A DNA stretch of 47,882 nucleotides, taken from Caldisericota bacterium. GTDB lineage: Bacteria > Caldisericota > Caldisericia > Caldisericales > Caldisericaceae. The stretch is taken from contig JAUXIC010000004.1 in NCBI GenBank assembly GCA_030621215.1, forward strand, positions 1-47,882, in the 5' to 3' direction. Positions 6,611 through 15,543 of the stretch are shown in pieces (the first letter of the stretch is position 1; each line of letters opens with the position of its first letter). Made by a program: the position numbers and the translations under genes. The notes beneath the pieces were generated by a model that saw nothing but the letters and a program-made list of their open reading frames with translations, did no database searches and was not told the DNA's origin.

Positions 6611-8538
6611 ATAAGAAGTTATACACAATTGCACTTGCAGGTAATGCAAATGTAGGAAAAAGTGTAATATTTAACCAATTAACCGGGGGCAACCAAATCA
6701 TAGGAAACTGGCCCGGCAAAACAGTGGAAAAAGCTGAAGGCCATATCGAACAGGAGGGAACAAAAATCCACGTTATTGATCTTCCGGGTATCTATTCTCT
6801 CTCAACATATTCTGAAGAAGAAATTGTTTCTCGTGAATTTATTGCAAAAGAAAAGCCAGATGCCGTAATAAATGTAGTGGATGCCTCAAGCCTTGAAAGG
6901 AATTTATTTTTTACCCTCCAGCTTGTTGAACTGGAATCCCCGCTTATTGTTGCATTAAACCAGTATGACATTATGGAAAACAAAGGGTTAAGCATTGACT
7001 TTGAAATGCTTTCCAGCCTGCTTGGCGTACCAGTAGTTCCAACTATTGCAGTACGCAACAAGGGACTGAAAGAACTTTTTGAAAAATCAAAAGAAGTCAT
7101 CAAAAATACGAAGAAGGTAAAACCCATTTTATATGGAAGGGAAGTAGAGGAAAAAATCAACATCCTTACCTCAACAATAGAAAAGGAAATAGATACCTTT
7201 TACCCTCCACGCTTTATAGCAATAAAACTGCTTGAAAATGACACCTCAATAAAAACGATGGTAAAAAATCCTGATATTATTGCACTTGCAGAAAAACTTA
7301 AAAAAGAACTCACCAAAATACACGGCGAGTCACCAGAAACAGTAATTATTTCCGAGCGGTATACAATAGCATCACGCATCGCAGAACAAGTAACAAAGAA
7401 AAAAGGCAAGACAAAAATAAATATCGGGGACAGTATAGATAAAATTGCTCTGAATAAAATAACGGGATACATTTTGCTGCTCGGACTCGTACTCTTAATC
7501 TTCTACGGGGTATTTAAATTTGGAAGTTATTTTTCAGAGTTGCTCAGTGCCTCTTTTGAATTACTCAAACCAATCTTCATACAACTGCCACTCCCTCCTC
7601 TTGTAAACAGATTACTCTGGAATGGCCTTATGATAGGAATTATTGCTGGGGTAGCCATTGTACTGCCATATATTGCGCCTTTTTACTTAATTCTTGCACT
7701 CCTTGAAGATAGCGGCTATCTAGCACGCATTGCATTTCTCACAGACAATATAATGCATAAATTAGGGCTGCATGGAAAAGCATTTATACCGCTTATCGAA
7801 GGGTTTGGATGTACTGTACCGGCAGTACTTGGAACACGCATTATGGAAAGAGACAGAGATAGATTTATTGCCGCGATCCTTGCCACACTTGTGCCCTGTT
7901 CTGCAAGAACTGTCATCTTATTGGGACTTGTTGCCGCATTTTTAGGCCCTGTTTACGCAATAATAATATACGCTTTAACTTTTATATTAATGTACATTCT
8001 GGGAAGATTATTAAACAGATACATAAAAGGTTCTCCAACAGGATTGGTTATGGAAATGCCTCTTTACAAAAAACCAGTCCCAAAAATTATCCTGAGGCAA
8101 ACCTGGGTAAGATTAAAAGATTTTGTTTACTTCGCATTTCCCATCATCATAGCGGCAAATATAGTAATGGAAGTACTTACTGAACTAAACTGGATTGTTC
8201 CCATTGCAAACTTTTTTAAGCCCGTTATGACAAACTGGTTAGGTCTTCCACCGCTTGCCGGAATTACATTTCTGTTTGGTATTTTGCGAAAAGAACTCAC
8301 ACTCATCATGTTATCCACTCTATACCACACGGCAAATTTTGCAGAAATACTTACCCCGAGACAAATATTCATATTTGGTTTCGTCACAATGATTTATATC
8401 CCCTGTGTTGCAACAATTGCTGTCTTTAAAAGAGAATTCGGATGGAAAAGGGCAACAGTGGTAGCAATTGGCGAGTTTCTTGGTGCAATTGTTCTCGGCG
8501 GCATTTTAAACCAGGTTTTGAGGATATTTATGCCATGA
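6607..8538 (+). CDS. feoB: Ferrous iron transporter FeoB
   Basis: 643 residues, full length. The N-terminal G domain has GNANVGKS (P-loop), DLPG (G3) and NQYD (G4, where NKxD is commoner). The helical GDI-like region follows to about residue 270, then the membrane domain with two Gate motifs; VPCSARTVIL carries the conserved membrane cysteine. It drives Fe2+ uptake under anoxic conditions. Translation is coupled to feoA and, through another ATGA overlap, to the regulator downstream. No feoC is present. Confidence 0.96.
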   Translation: MNKKLYTIALAGNANVGKSVIFNQLTGGNQIIGNWPGKTVEKAEGHIEQEGTKIHVIDLPGIYSLSTYSEEEIVSREFIAKEKPDAVINVVDASSLERNLFFTLQLVELESPLIVALNQYDIMENKGLSIDFEMLSSLLGVPVVPTIAVRNKGLKELFEKSKEVIKNTKKVKPILYGREVEEKINILTSTIEKEIDTFYPPRFIAIKLLENDTSIKTMVKNPDIIALAEKLKKELTKIHGESPETVIISERYTIASRIAEQVTKKKGKTKINIGDSIDKIALNKITGYILLLGLVLLIFYGVFKFGSYFSELLSASFELLKPIFIQLPLPPLVNRLLWNGLMIGIIAGVAIVLPYIAPFYLILALLEDSGYLARIAFLTDNIMHKLGLHGKAFIPLIEGFGCTVPAVLGTRIMERDRDRFIAAILATLVPCSARTVILLGLVAAFLGPVYAIIIYALTFILMYILGRLLNRYIKGSPTGLVMEMPLYKKPVPKIILRQTWVRLKDFVYFAFPIIIAANIVMEVLTELNWIVPIANFFKPVMTNWLGLPPLAGITFLFGILRKELTLIMLSTLYHTANFAEILTPRQIFIFGFVTMIYIPCVATIAVFKREFGWKRATVVAIGEFLGAIVLGGILNQVLRIFMP

Positions 8539-8909
8539 AACCCACCAAAAGCATAGAAGATTATTTAAAAGCAATTTATATACTTTCCCTAAAAGAAAAA
8601 GATGTAAGAATGAAGGATATAGCACAACTTGTCTCAGTAAAACTCCCTTCAGCAACTGAAGCCATTAATAAATTAATCAAAAATGGTTATGCCAAGCATT
8701 CGCCATACAGCGATGTTACATTAACTAAAAAGGGAGAAAAAATTGGGAAAGAAATATGGAACAAACACCAGATTCTTTACAAATTCCTGAAAGAAGTTCT
8801 TGGCATTTCACAAGATAAAGCTTTTAGAGAAGCATGTCTCATAGAGCATTTCATCTCCGACGAAACAAGAGAAAAATTAAAAAAGTTCATCGAAAAAACT
8901 TTATCTTAA
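8535..8909 (+). CDS. DtxR/MntR-family iron-dependent repressor
   Basis: 124 residues from the ATG at 8535, which overlaps the feoB stop; a longer frame starting inside feoB has no support. The winged helix is clear: SIEDYLKAIYIL, MKDIAQLVSVKLPSATEAINKLIKNGYA, then the wing. The rest is the metal-binding/dimerisation helices (HQILYKFLKEVLG, CLIEHFISDE). There is no C-terminal SH3 domain, as in MntR-size members. In the cytoplasm it should bind the TTAGG/CCTAA palindrome before feoA when iron is sufficient. Position and operator type favour Fe2+ over Mn2+. Confidence 0.88.
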   Translation: MKPTKSIEDYLKAIYILSLKEKDVRMKDIAQLVSVKLPSATEAINKLIKNGYAKHSPYSDVTLTKKGEKIGKEIWNKHQILYKFLKEVLGISQDKAFREACLIEHFISDETREKLKKFIEKTLS

Positions 8910-8961
8910 CTTTAAAAACCTTTCATTCATTTATTTACACACCTTCCACTTATTTTATATA

Positions 8962-8990
8962 TTGCTAAAATTATAAAAATAGATTAAAAT
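8962..8990 (+). promoter_or_regulatory. Promoter predicting a leaderless transcript
   Basis: TTGCTA (8962-8967) and TAAAAT (8985-8990) are separated by 17 bp. The ATG at 8996 begins only 6 bp after the -10, just where transcription should start, and no Shine-Dalgarno sequence precedes it. Confidence 0.5.
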
Positions 8991-8995
8991 AAATC

Positions 8996-9535
8996 ATGCT
9001 AAATAAAATAGGAGTAATTTCAGACCTGCACGGTTCTTTAAAAGATACAAAAAATGTGCTAGAGATACTTGAAGGCGTCACAGATCTTTTAATATGCGCA
9101 GGGGATATATTATATCAAGGGCCACAAAACCGTATCCCTAAAAACTACAACCCGGAGAAAGTTGCAGAACTAATTAATAAGTTCCCAAAAAGAATTATTT
9201 TTGCAAGAGGAAACTGCGACGCAGAAGTAGATCAGATGCTTATTAAATACCCCATATTGCAGGATATTTCCTTTGTATCAATAGAAAAAGTACATATCGC
9301 TGTAACGCATGGACATAAAATACCAAACAGCAATTTTAATCAATTTGGCAAGAACAATAAAATTAACATACTCGTCACAGGGCATACACATATTCCTCTT
9401 ATAGAAAGCTTTGCCTGGGGAATACACTTAAACCCGGGTTCTATTGCATTGCCAAAAAACGGATTTAACAAAAGTTATGCTATAATCAACATAGAAAACG
9501 GCAAATTTAATGCCGAAATAAAGGAGATAAAATGA
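8996..9535 (+). CDS. YfcE/MJ0936-type phosphodiesterase
   Basis: 179 residues, the normal size for small YfcE-like phosphodiesterases. Motifs in order are ISDLHGS, CAGDILY, RGNCDAE (Cys in place of the classical GNH histidine, as is normal in this subfamily), THGHK and TGHTHIP. It is a cytoplasmic Mn/Ni-dependent phosphodiesterase with an unknown natural substrate. Its stop overlaps the parA start (ATGA), making it the first gene of a parAB operon. The start has no ribosome site and may be read from a leaderless message. Confidence 0.88.
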   Translation: MLNKIGVISDLHGSLKDTKNVLEILEGVTDLLICAGDILYQGPQNRIPKNYNPEKVAELINKFPKRIIFARGNCDAEVDQMLIKYPILQDISFVSIEKVHIAVTHGHKIPNSNFNQFGKNNKINILVTGHTHIPLIESFAWGIHLNPGSIALPKNGFNKSYAIINIENGKFNAEIKEIK

Positions 9536-10293
9536 TTATTACAATAGCAAATCAAAAAGGCGGCGTTGGTAAAACAACAACCTCAATTAACCTTAGTTCA
9601 GGACTTGCAAGAGAAGGATTTAAAACACTTCTTTTGGATTGCGATCCACAGTGTAACAGCACCTCTGCATTTTTTTCTTCAGAAGACACACAAAATTCCA
9701 TCTTCTCCCTCTTTTTAAAAAGCGACATTGAAGGAGAGGCGCTTATAAGGGAGACAAAAGTGCCTAATTTATTTTCCATCCCTTCATCTATTCACCTCGC
9801 CAAAGTAGAAAGAAGTCTTACGGCAGAAATTGATGCACCACTAAAACTAAAAAAGAGTCTAAACAAGTTTGAAAAGAATTTTAATTTTATCATCATTGAT
9901 ACCCCTCCTTCATTGGGACTTCTTACAGTAAATGCATTAATTGCATCAGACAATGTATTGATCCCAATTACGCCATCTCCATGGTCCATAGAAGGTGTGC
10001 AGGATTTCATGGACACATTCAAAAGCGTAAAAGAAACATTCAACGAAAAACTCAAATTATTGGGTGTGCTAATCACCATGTACGATCCAAGAACTCTTCT
10101 TGCCAAAGAATCCCTGGAGCAGATAAAAAACATATTTGGCACACTTCTTTTCAATGAAATCATTCACCGCAATGTTCGGCTTGAAGAAAGCCCCGCCTAC
10201 AAAGAGGATATTTTTTCGTTTGCCCCGTCATCAACAGGAGCAGAATCATACAAAAAAATAGTAAAGGAGGTAATTAGCCGTGCCAAAGAATAA
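9532..10293 (+). CDS. parA: Chromosome partitioning ATPase ParA (Soj)
   Basis: 253 residues. The deviant Walker A KGGVGKTTTS begins at residue 9, followed by LLLDCDPQ and IIIDTPPSLG (Walker B). These are the hallmarks of Soj/ParA ATPases, which bind DNA non-specifically when ATP-bound and move ParB-parS complexes. The absence of an N-terminal helix-turn-helix indicates the chromosomal type. Translation is coupled to the preceding phosphoesterase, and the 3' end overlaps parB by 14 nt. A parS-like site is 2.3 kb downstream and oriC about 36 kb away, consistent with chromosome segregation. Confidence 0.95.
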   Translation: MIITIANQKGGVGKTTTSINLSSGLAREGFKTLLLDCDPQCNSTSAFFSSEDTQNSIFSLFLKSDIEGEALIRETKVPNLFSIPSSIHLAKVERSLTAEIDAPLKLKKSLNKFEKNFNFIIIDTPPSLGLLTVNALIASDNVLIPITPSPWSIEGVQDFMDTFKSVKETFNEKLKLLGVLITMYDPRTLLAKESLEQIKNIFGTLLFNEIIHRNVRLEESPAYKEDIFSFAPSSTGAESYKKIVKEVISRAKE

Positions 10294-11200
10294 AAGAGGA
10301 TTGCCAAATAATTTTCAAGTCCGCTACACAAGCAACTACATAGAAGAGCTTTCGAATGAAAAAATCCTCTCAAGAGTGATGGATATCGAAACAAGTAAAA
10401 TAAAACCTGACGCTGAACAACCAAGAAAACTTTTTAATAAAGATTCCCTGAAAGAACTTGCTAGCAGTATAAAAGAAAAAGGGGTACTCGAGCCGATACT
10501 TGTATATAAAAACAATGGCCAGTACACTATCATTTCCGGAGAAAGACGATGGAAGGCATCTATTTTAGCGGGGAAGAAAACAGTTCCCGTCATAGAGTTA
10601 AAGCCTTCAGACAAAAGAGAAATACGAGAAATTCAGATTATAGAAAATCTTCAACGCGAAGACATCACTCCTATTGAACGGGCAAAAGTTATTAATGAAT
10701 ATCTTTCCCCGTTTGCAGAAGGAAAGAAAATAAAAACATTGCTAATAAATTACAGGATGAAAAGAAATACGCCAAAAAAATTTGCGCACACAGTGAGCGC
10801 ACTCTGCAAAATGACAGGAAAAAACCCGATTACATTTGTAAGATGGCTTTCACTTCTTGAACTCCCGGAAGATCTTCAAAGAAAGGTAGACAGTCCAAAC
10901 TCGCCTATTACATCACGTCACATTGAACATCTACTGAAATTAGAAGATTTTCAAACAATGAGAAGGGTAGCACAACTCATAGAAAAAGAAAAGCTCAGCT
11001 CTGAAGAAACAAAAAATATAATAACCGGAATCGAGAAAAAAAGCAAAAGAGACCCTTTATACATCGTTTTCAAAAAAATAGAAAGTCTATCAAAGAAAAA
11101 ACTAAACAAGTGGGATAAAAAGGAAAAAACAAAAATTAAAAAAGACCTGACCCAATTAAAGAAGTTGATTGAAGAACTTCTGGAAAAATTAGAAGGATAA
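10280..11200 (+). CDS. parB: Chromosome partitioning protein ParB (Spo0J)
   Basis: 306 residues from a GTG with AAGGAGG 10 nt upstream. The N-terminal CTPase domain has QPRK, GERRWKA and ENLQREDITPIE, the ParB boxes that bind CTP. The central helix-turn-helix domain is more divergent and slightly longer than usual (about residues 140-220). The C-terminus is rich in Lys and Leu and should form the dimerisation helices. ParB loads at parS, slides along DNA and recruits ParA and SMC. The divergent recognition domain matters because the nearest parS-like site differs from consensus by one base. Confidence 0.92.
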   Translation: MPKNKRGLPNNFQVRYTSNYIEELSNEKILSRVMDIETSKIKPDAEQPRKLFNKDSLKELASSIKEKGVLEPILVYKNNGQYTIISGERRWKASILAGKKTVPVIELKPSDKREIREIQIIENLQREDITPIERAKVINEYLSPFAEGKKIKTLLINYRMKRNTPKKFAHTVSALCKMTGKNPITFVRWLSLLELPEDLQRKVDSPNSPITSRHIEHLLKLEDFQTMRRVAQLIEKEKLSSEETKNIITGIEKKSKRDPLYIVFKKIESLSKKKLNKWDKKEKTKIKKDLTQLKKLIEELLEKLEG

Positions 11201-11210
11201 TTCGTAGCAA

Positions 11211-11798
11211 TTAATCAATCTCATTAAAAAGTAGCTTAGAGAGATGCGTTATGTCTTTCACACGTGTAAAATTTCCTTTGAGTGGCACTTCTCCTACAAT
11301 AATCATAGAAATTTCTGACAGGTTTGCTGACTCTACATCATAACTGCTATCGCCTACAAAAATAACTTCATTTTCATTTAAGCCGAACTCTTTTAAAATA
11401 TAAAGGATTGCAGCATTCCCAGGCTTTGTCATCCCCATTTCACGGGTAATTACCATGTCAAACTCTATTCCGTACTTTCTTATAATGTAACGAACATTCC
11501 GTAAAAGATTATTTGTCAGAAGAACTCTTTTTATTCCCCTTCTTTTAAGCTCATTAAGCAGCTCTTGTACCCCGTCTTTTAGCTTGCCTTTTCTGGTTGT
11601 TTCCTCTTCAATTGTTTTTAGCATATGCATCTTTTTTTCTTTTGCCTTTTCAGGCAACTTTTCTATGTAGGAAAGAATCCCCTCCCCCTCAGGCACTCCG
11701 AGGGTCTGTTTTATCTTCACCCAATCATATGGCGCATCAAAGAGTGTTCCATCCAAATCAAAAATAATACAACGAATTGCTTTCCTTTTCATACACAT
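11211..11798 (-). CDS. HAD-superfamily phosphatase (Gph/PpaX-like)
   Basis: 195 residues. Motif I is FDLDGTLFD (two catalytic aspartates), motif II is LLTNN, motif III lysine is in MTKPG, and motif IV is FVGDSSYD. A helical cap lies between motifs I and II, so this is a small-molecule phosphatase of the phosphoglycolate type, with unknown substrate. Two in-frame starts (ATG at 11798 and at 11792) are possible and neither has a good ribosome site. It is convergent with parB, 10 nt apart, with no terminator between. Confidence 0.85.
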   Translation of the reverse strand: MCMKRKAIRCIIFDLDGTLFDAPYDWVKIKQTLGVPEGEGILSYIEKLPEKAKEKKMHMLKTIEEETTRKGKLKDGVQELLNELKRRGIKRVLLTNNLLRNVRYIIRKYGIEFDMVITREMGMTKPGNAAILYILKEFGLNENEVIFVGDSSYDVESANLSEISMIIVGEVPLKGNFTRVKDITHLSKLLFNEID

Positions 11799-11858
11799 AA
11801 TTTTAACAGATTGACAGAAAAATAGAAAGCAGTAGAATTTTAATGGAGGATGTAATAA

Positions 11859-12632
11859 ATGAAAAAAATTGTTGCATTAATCTTTAGTGTGTTTGTTTTA
11901 TTTTTAACGCTCCAGGGTTGCAAAACTGAACAGAAAAACCTCATACTAAATAATGCATCAGTTAATGAAAACGGCACTGTGTATGTCGAAGGAAAAGCAA
12001 TAACATTTGAAGGAACTGTCAATATAGAAGTGACTGACAATGAAGGGAACATTTGTTTCGCTGGTTTTACAACTACAGATGCTAAAGAGCCATCCGAATA
12101 CGGCACATTCAAAAAAGATATAGTTCTGTCTCTCTTCCCCCAATCAGATCAGATTACATTAAAATGTTTTCTTATCTCGGCAAAAGACGGCACAATTACA
12201 GAAAAAGAAGAAAAAACCCTTTCCTACAAAATAGAATATCAATTAGCAAATATCTATCTTCCAAACAGTGTAAAAAACCCCGAAATGCTGGATTGCAAAA
12301 AAGTATACCCGGTTGAGAGAAGAATAAAAAGGGGAAGTGAAACCCCAGCTATTGACGCACTGCAATTCCTGACCAACGGGCCAACTGAAAAAGAAAAGGA
12401 ATTAGGATACCTGGACCCGCTAATCCCACAAAACATAAACATAAATTACGTAAAAACGGAAGGTGAAAGCGTAGTTGTGGATTTTGGAGAAGAATTTCTC
12501 AGTATAACTGGTGGCTCGTGCAAAGTACAAGCTATACACGCCGAGATAGAACAAACAGTAAAACAATTTTACCCGGATTACAATATAATCATCTCAGCCA
12601 ATGGAAACAGGGAGGAAGTGTTACAGCCTTAA
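11859..12632 (+). CDS. Lipoprotein with Gmad2 and GerMN domains
   Basis: 257 residues, start preceded by GGAGG. A lipoprotein signal peptide ends in LQGC, so Cys 21 is lipidated and the protein sits on the outer face of the membrane. Residues about 28-120 form an immunoglobulin-like Gmad2 domain; about 135-255 form a GerMN domain (ERRIKRGSETPAIDALQFLTNGP is split by its conserved basic turn; VDFGEEFLS). GerMN domains occur in spore-germination protein GerM and in many non-spore-formers as envelope lipoproteins, where they are thought to bind peptidoglycan or other ligands. It does not by itself indicate sporulation. The parS-like site begins two bases after the stop. Confidence 0.85.
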   Translation: MKKIVALIFSVFVLFLTLQGCKTEQKNLILNNASVNENGTVYVEGKAITFEGTVNIEVTDNEGNICFAGFTTTDAKEPSEYGTFKKDIVLSLFPQSDQITLKCFLISAKDGTITEKEEKTLSYKIEYQLANIYLPNSVKNPEMLDCKKVYPVERRIKRGSETPAIDALQFLTNGPTEKEKELGYLDPLIPQNININYVKTEGESVVVDFGEEFLSITGGSCKVQAIHAEIEQTVKQFYPDYNIIISANGNREEVLQP

Positions 12633-12633
12633 A

Positions 12634-12649
12634 TGTTCCATGTGGAACA
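12634..12649. promoter_or_regulatory. parS-like centromere site
   Basis: TGTTCCATGTGGAACA differs at one central base (T for C) from the near-universal chromosomal parS TGTTNCACGTGNAACA. It lies between two convergent genes and 1.4 kb from parB. It does not look like a terminator: no U-run follows on either strand. Confidence 0.75.
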
Positions 12650-12671
12650 AAAAAAGTATTCTCATGTAAAC

Positions 12672-13952
12672 TTACAGCCAGATTGTATAATCTTCCTTTG
12701 GGGGTTCGATATCTTTTTTAGTTCTCTCTTTTATTTCGCCCAATGAGTCAAGAAAAAGCCCAGACCTAAATTTTGGTTCAAACCAGGTAGATTTTGGAGG
12801 CATAATAAAACCATTATCAGCAACTGCAGTAATTTCAGATACAGTTATTGGGAAAAGTGAAAATGAAACGGCCCAACCATTCTTTTGTACTTTTTCTTCT
12901 AATGCTTCTGTTCCTTCCTTTCCACTTGCAAAATCAATCCGCCCGTTATCTCTCTCATCCAGTATGCCAAGAATAGATCGAAAAACATATTTGCTGAGCA
13001 AAGACACATCTAATGATTCCAGAGGATTCAGATTAACAACATATTCGTTTTTTATTGTAAGCATATACCAATTTCCTCCAAGAAACATACCAAAAAGATG
13101 TTTTCTGTCAGGTTTAAATGCAGTTTTGCCAATTTTTTTCACATAGAAATACTGATTTATTTTATGTAAAAATCCGTCTTCCGACAATCCGTTGAGATCC
13201 TTTATGGCCCTGTTATATTCCATAACGTATACATTGTTATGCGGCACAGCAGCCCCAAGAAAAAAACCGGACAGTAATATCCCATATTTCTTAAATACAC
13301 TGCAAGTAGCAAGCACTCTGTGATTTCCGTCTGCCACATAAAGAACGGGGACATCTAAAAATAAAGACTGTATCTCTTCTATAACAGTTTTTTTTGAAAC
13401 TGAATGAACAGTGTGCCTTACCCCGTCCTCAGTAATAAAATCGTATTCCGGAGATTCTTTCTTTATTCTGTCCACAACCTCTCTTATCGACTCCTTTTCT
13501 CTGTACATTAAAAAGGAAGGGCCCGCCTGAATGTTCATGTATTCAATCCATCTTATTCTGTCATTAAGTTCTTTGTACTTAGTTTTCTCTGTTCCTTTTA
13601 TAATCCCTTTCTCATAATCATCGCAAGAAAAGAGACCCACAATCCCGCTTTGCACATGTTCGCCGATACTTTCAGTATAAATATAAAAATGGGGAGTTTT
13701 TTCCTGCACAAAAATCCTCCCCTCCAAGAATTCATCCAAAGCGTGCTTTGCTTCGCGAAACATGGCACTTTTTGAGGTATTATAAAAAGGCACATTAACC
13801 TCTGGTTTAAGAACTTTTAAAAAAGATAATGGATTGTTCCTCAAAATTTGCTTTGCGCCTTTCAAAGAAACTGAATCGTAAGGCGGTGCTACCACAGCGC
13901 CAGCAAATCGACTTACAGGTCTAAGCGGTTTAAAAGGTTTTATTATGACCAT
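12672..13952 (-). CDS. DUF1015 family protein
   Basis: 426 residues, with GGAGGT before the ATG. The N-terminus (IIKPFKPLRP, VVAPPYDSVS) and the middle VADGNHRVLATC block with the following helix are typical of DUF1015, a widespread soluble family of about 400 residues in anaerobes. Its biochemical function is not established. It has been found next to serine or phosphoglycerate dehydrogenase genes in some genomes; no such link is visible here. It is followed within 60 bp upstream by the trpB2 terminator, so it is transcribed separately. A promoter is not evident. Confidence 0.8.
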   Translation of the reverse strand: MVIIKPFKPLRPVSRFAGAVVAPPYDSVSLKGAKQILRNNPLSFLKVLKPEVNVPFYNTSKSAMFREAKHALDEFLEGRIFVQEKTPHFYIYTESIGEHVQSGIVGLFSCDDYEKGIIKGTEKTKYKELNDRIRWIEYMNIQAGPSFLMYREKESIREVVDRIKKESPEYDFITEDGVRHTVHSVSKKTVIEEIQSLFLDVPVLYVADGNHRVLATCSVFKKYGILLSGFFLGAAVPHNNVYVMEYNRAIKDLNGLSEDGFLHKINQYFYVKKIGKTAFKPDRKHLFGMFLGGNWYMLTIKNEYVVNLNPLESLDVSLLSKYVFRSILGILDERDNGRIDFASGKEGTEALEEKVQKNGWAVSFSLFPITVSEITAVADNGFIMPPKSTWFEPKFRSGLFLDSLGEIKERTKKDIEPPKEDYTIWL

Positions 13953-13968
13953 GTGTTACCTCCATTCG

Positions 13969-14001
13969 AAAAAGGGGCATGCGGTATTATTCCACATGCC
14001 C
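13969..14001 (-). terminator. Intrinsic terminator of trpB2
   Basis: On the minus strand a stem GGGCATGTGG / CCGCATGCCC (one mismatch, 7-nt loop) is followed by a short U-run, eight bases after the trpB2 stop. Confidence 0.8.
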
Positions 14002-14008
14002 GCTAATT

Positions 14009-15346
14009 TTAAATCTCCGGAAGATTTTTTATTGCTCTTTCGATCTCCTCTTCGGGATATTCGTAATCACGCATCTCTCCATTAAAATATGCATCGTATG
14101 CTGCAAGGTCAAAATGTCCGTGACCGGAGAAGTTAAATACAATTATATCCTCTTCTGTCGCCTTTTTTGCTTCTTCAACCACCGCTTTTATCGCATGGTT
14201 CGTCTCAGGCGCTGGAAGAATCCCTTCCGTTCTTGCGAAAAGAATACCTGCCTTAAAGACCTCCTTCTGATAATATGACTGAGCTTCTATCATATTATGC
14301 TTTAAAAGCAAACTGAGAATGGGGGAATCGCCATGGTACCTCAGCCCTCCGGCATGAATAGCAGGAGGAACAAATGAGCTGCCAAGCGTGAACATTTTAA
14401 AAAGAGGGGTAACCTTGCCAGTATCACCATAATCATAACGATATTTTCCTTTCGTAAATGTAGGACAGGCCTTTGGCTCAACTGCAATAAAACGAATATT
14501 TTCTCCATTAAGTTTCCTTGGAAGAAATGGCAACATAAATCCCCCAAAGTTACTCCCACCCCCAACGCATCCTATCAAAATCGTGGGCTTTACATCTTCT
14601 TTGTTAAGCTGCTTTTCTGTTTCAAGCCCTATAATAGTCTGGTGAAGCAATGCATGGTTGGCCACGCTCCCTATTGCATACTTCGTATCGCTATGAGTTG
14701 CTGCATCCTCCACCGCCTCGGATATTGCGATACCCAGACTGCCAGAAGTACCGGGAAACTCTTCTCGTATCTTTCTCCCAATCTGTGTCATATCCGTCGG
14801 GGATGGGTAACACTTCCCGCCCCATGCTTCCATAAGAAACTTCCTGTACGGCTTCTGCTCATAGCTTACCTTCACCATATAAACTTTAACTTCCATACCA
14901 AACTGGGCTCCGGCAAATGAAAGTGCAGACCCCCATTGCCCCGCACCTGTTTCAGTAACAAGCTTTTTTATACCCTCTCTCTTATTATAGTATGCCTGCG
15001 CAAGCGCAGTATTTGGTTTATGGGATCCTGGAGGCGAAACAGACTCATTTTTGTAAAATATCTTTGCCCTTGCACCGATTGCCTTTTCAAAATTTTCAGC
15101 GCGTACAAGAGGAGTTGGGCGCCACATTGCATAAGCTTCCAACAACTCTTCTGGAATGTCAATAAAACGCTTATCAGACATTTCCTGATTCACGCATTCT
15201 CTTGAAAAAATCTGCTCAAGCTGTTCTGGCTTTACTGGCTGCTTAGTTTCGGGATTGAGAGGGGCTGGCAGAAGCTCGGGAAGGTCAGGCAATGCATTGT
15301 ACCACCTTTTTGGTAGTTCATTTTCATTTAATAACACTTTCTTCAT
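14009..15346 (-). CDS. trpB2: Stand-alone tryptophan synthase beta chain, TrpB2 type
   Basis: 445 residues. The PLP lysine lies in GSHKPNTA, the phosphate loop is [10 protein letters not shown], and [10 protein letters not shown] matches the catalytic Glu region as modified in TrpB2 (TrpB1 has ETGAGQHG). The N-terminus is about 40 residues longer than TrpB1, another TrpB2 mark. The enzyme makes L-tryptophan from indole and serine. No trpA or other trp gene is present, so it may salvage indole or work with a distant TrpA. TAAGGAGG precedes the ATG. Expression appears to be controlled by a Trp attenuator in its 190-nt leader. Confidence 0.93.
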   Translation of the reverse strand: MKKVLLNENELPKRWYNALPDLPELLPAPLNPETKQPVKPEQLEQIFSRECVNQEMSDKRFIDIPEELLEAYAMWRPTPLVRAENFEKAIGARAKIFYKNESVSPPGSHKPNTALAQAYYNKREGIKKLVTETGAGQWGSALSFAGAQFGMEVKVYMVKVSYEQKPYRKFLMEAWGGKCYPSPTDMTQIGRKIREEFPGTSGSLGIAISEAVEDAATHSDTKYAIGSVANHALLHQTIIGLETEKQLNKEDVKPTILIGCVGGGSNFGGFMLPFLPRKLNGENIRFIAVEPKACPTFTKGKYRYDYGDTGKVTPLFKMFTLGSSFVPPAIHAGGLRYHGDSPILSLLLKHNMIEAQSYYQKEVFKAGILFARTEGILPAPETNHAIKAVVEEAKKATEEDIIVFNFSGHGHFDLAAYDAYFNGEMRDYEYPEEEIERAIKNLPEI

Positions 15347-15376
15347 TTCTTTCCTCCTTATCTAAATTTTTAAAAC

Positions 15377-15403
15377 AAAAAAGCCTCGTTTCCGAGGCCT
15401 TTT
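15377..15403 (-). terminator. Attenuator terminator in the trpB2 leader
   Basis: An 11-bp stem AAAAGGCCTCG / CGAGGCTTTT with a GAAA tetraloop ends in a U-run, 31 bp before the trpB2 start codon. Being inside the leader, it should be conditional. Confidence 0.85.
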
Positions 15404-15537
15404 AAACAAATTATAGTTATGTCGTGTGCGGGCTAAGCAGTATCCAAATAAACCCCGGAAGATTGTATGTTTTCGAGGCACCACCACATCCAGTTAAAAA
15501 AATTCTTAAACCTGCTTACCCTTATTTTTTCCATTTG
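15378..15537 (-). promoter_or_regulatory. Trp attenuator leader RNA of trpB2
   Basis: Four segments can pair in competing ways. Segment 1, GCCUCG (15474-15479), follows the two Trp codons directly. Segment 2, CCGGGGUUU (15450-15458), can pair with segment 1 through CGGGG or with segment 3, AGGCCUCGG (15392-15400), over nine pairs with three G-U. Segment 3 otherwise pairs with segment 4 (15383-15388) as the terminator. A ribosome stalled on UGG-UGG would cover segment 1, free segment 2 to hold segment 3, and permit readthrough. An outer stem GGGUAAGCAG/CUGCUUAgCCC (15510-15519 with 15430-15440) closes the leader ORF. No T-box motif is seen before the terminator. Confidence 0.7.
15433..15489 (-). 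CDS. Trp leader peptide (18 residues, Trp-Trp)
   Basis: The reading frame MWWCLENIQSSGVYLDTA begins with ATG-TGG-TGG and ends in TAG. Tandem Trp codons in so short a frame, placed between a promoter and an intrinsic terminator ahead of trpB2, fit a transcription-attenuation leader peptide. The weak point is translation initiation: only ACTGG precedes the ATG, with no good Shine-Dalgarno sequence. Confidence 0.7.
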   Translation of the reverse strand: MWWCLENIQSSGVYLDTA

Positions 15538-15543
15538 ATAAAC

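Noticed and set aside
11859-12632. Evidence for sporulation from the GerMN domain
   Set aside because: GerMN lipoproteins are common in non-spore-formers and no other sporulation gene is present.
12634-12660. Intrinsic terminator between the GerMN lipoprotein and DUF1015 genes
   Set aside because: The stem is followed by A on the plus strand and preceded by T on the minus strand, so no U-run follows it in either transcript; it fits parS much better.
15378-15537. T-box riboswitch in the trpB2 leader (TGGTGGTGCC resembles a T-box core)
   Set aside because: The core should lie just before the terminator in an antiterminator bulge; here it is about 75 nt away, inside the leader ORF, and no specifier stem is seen.
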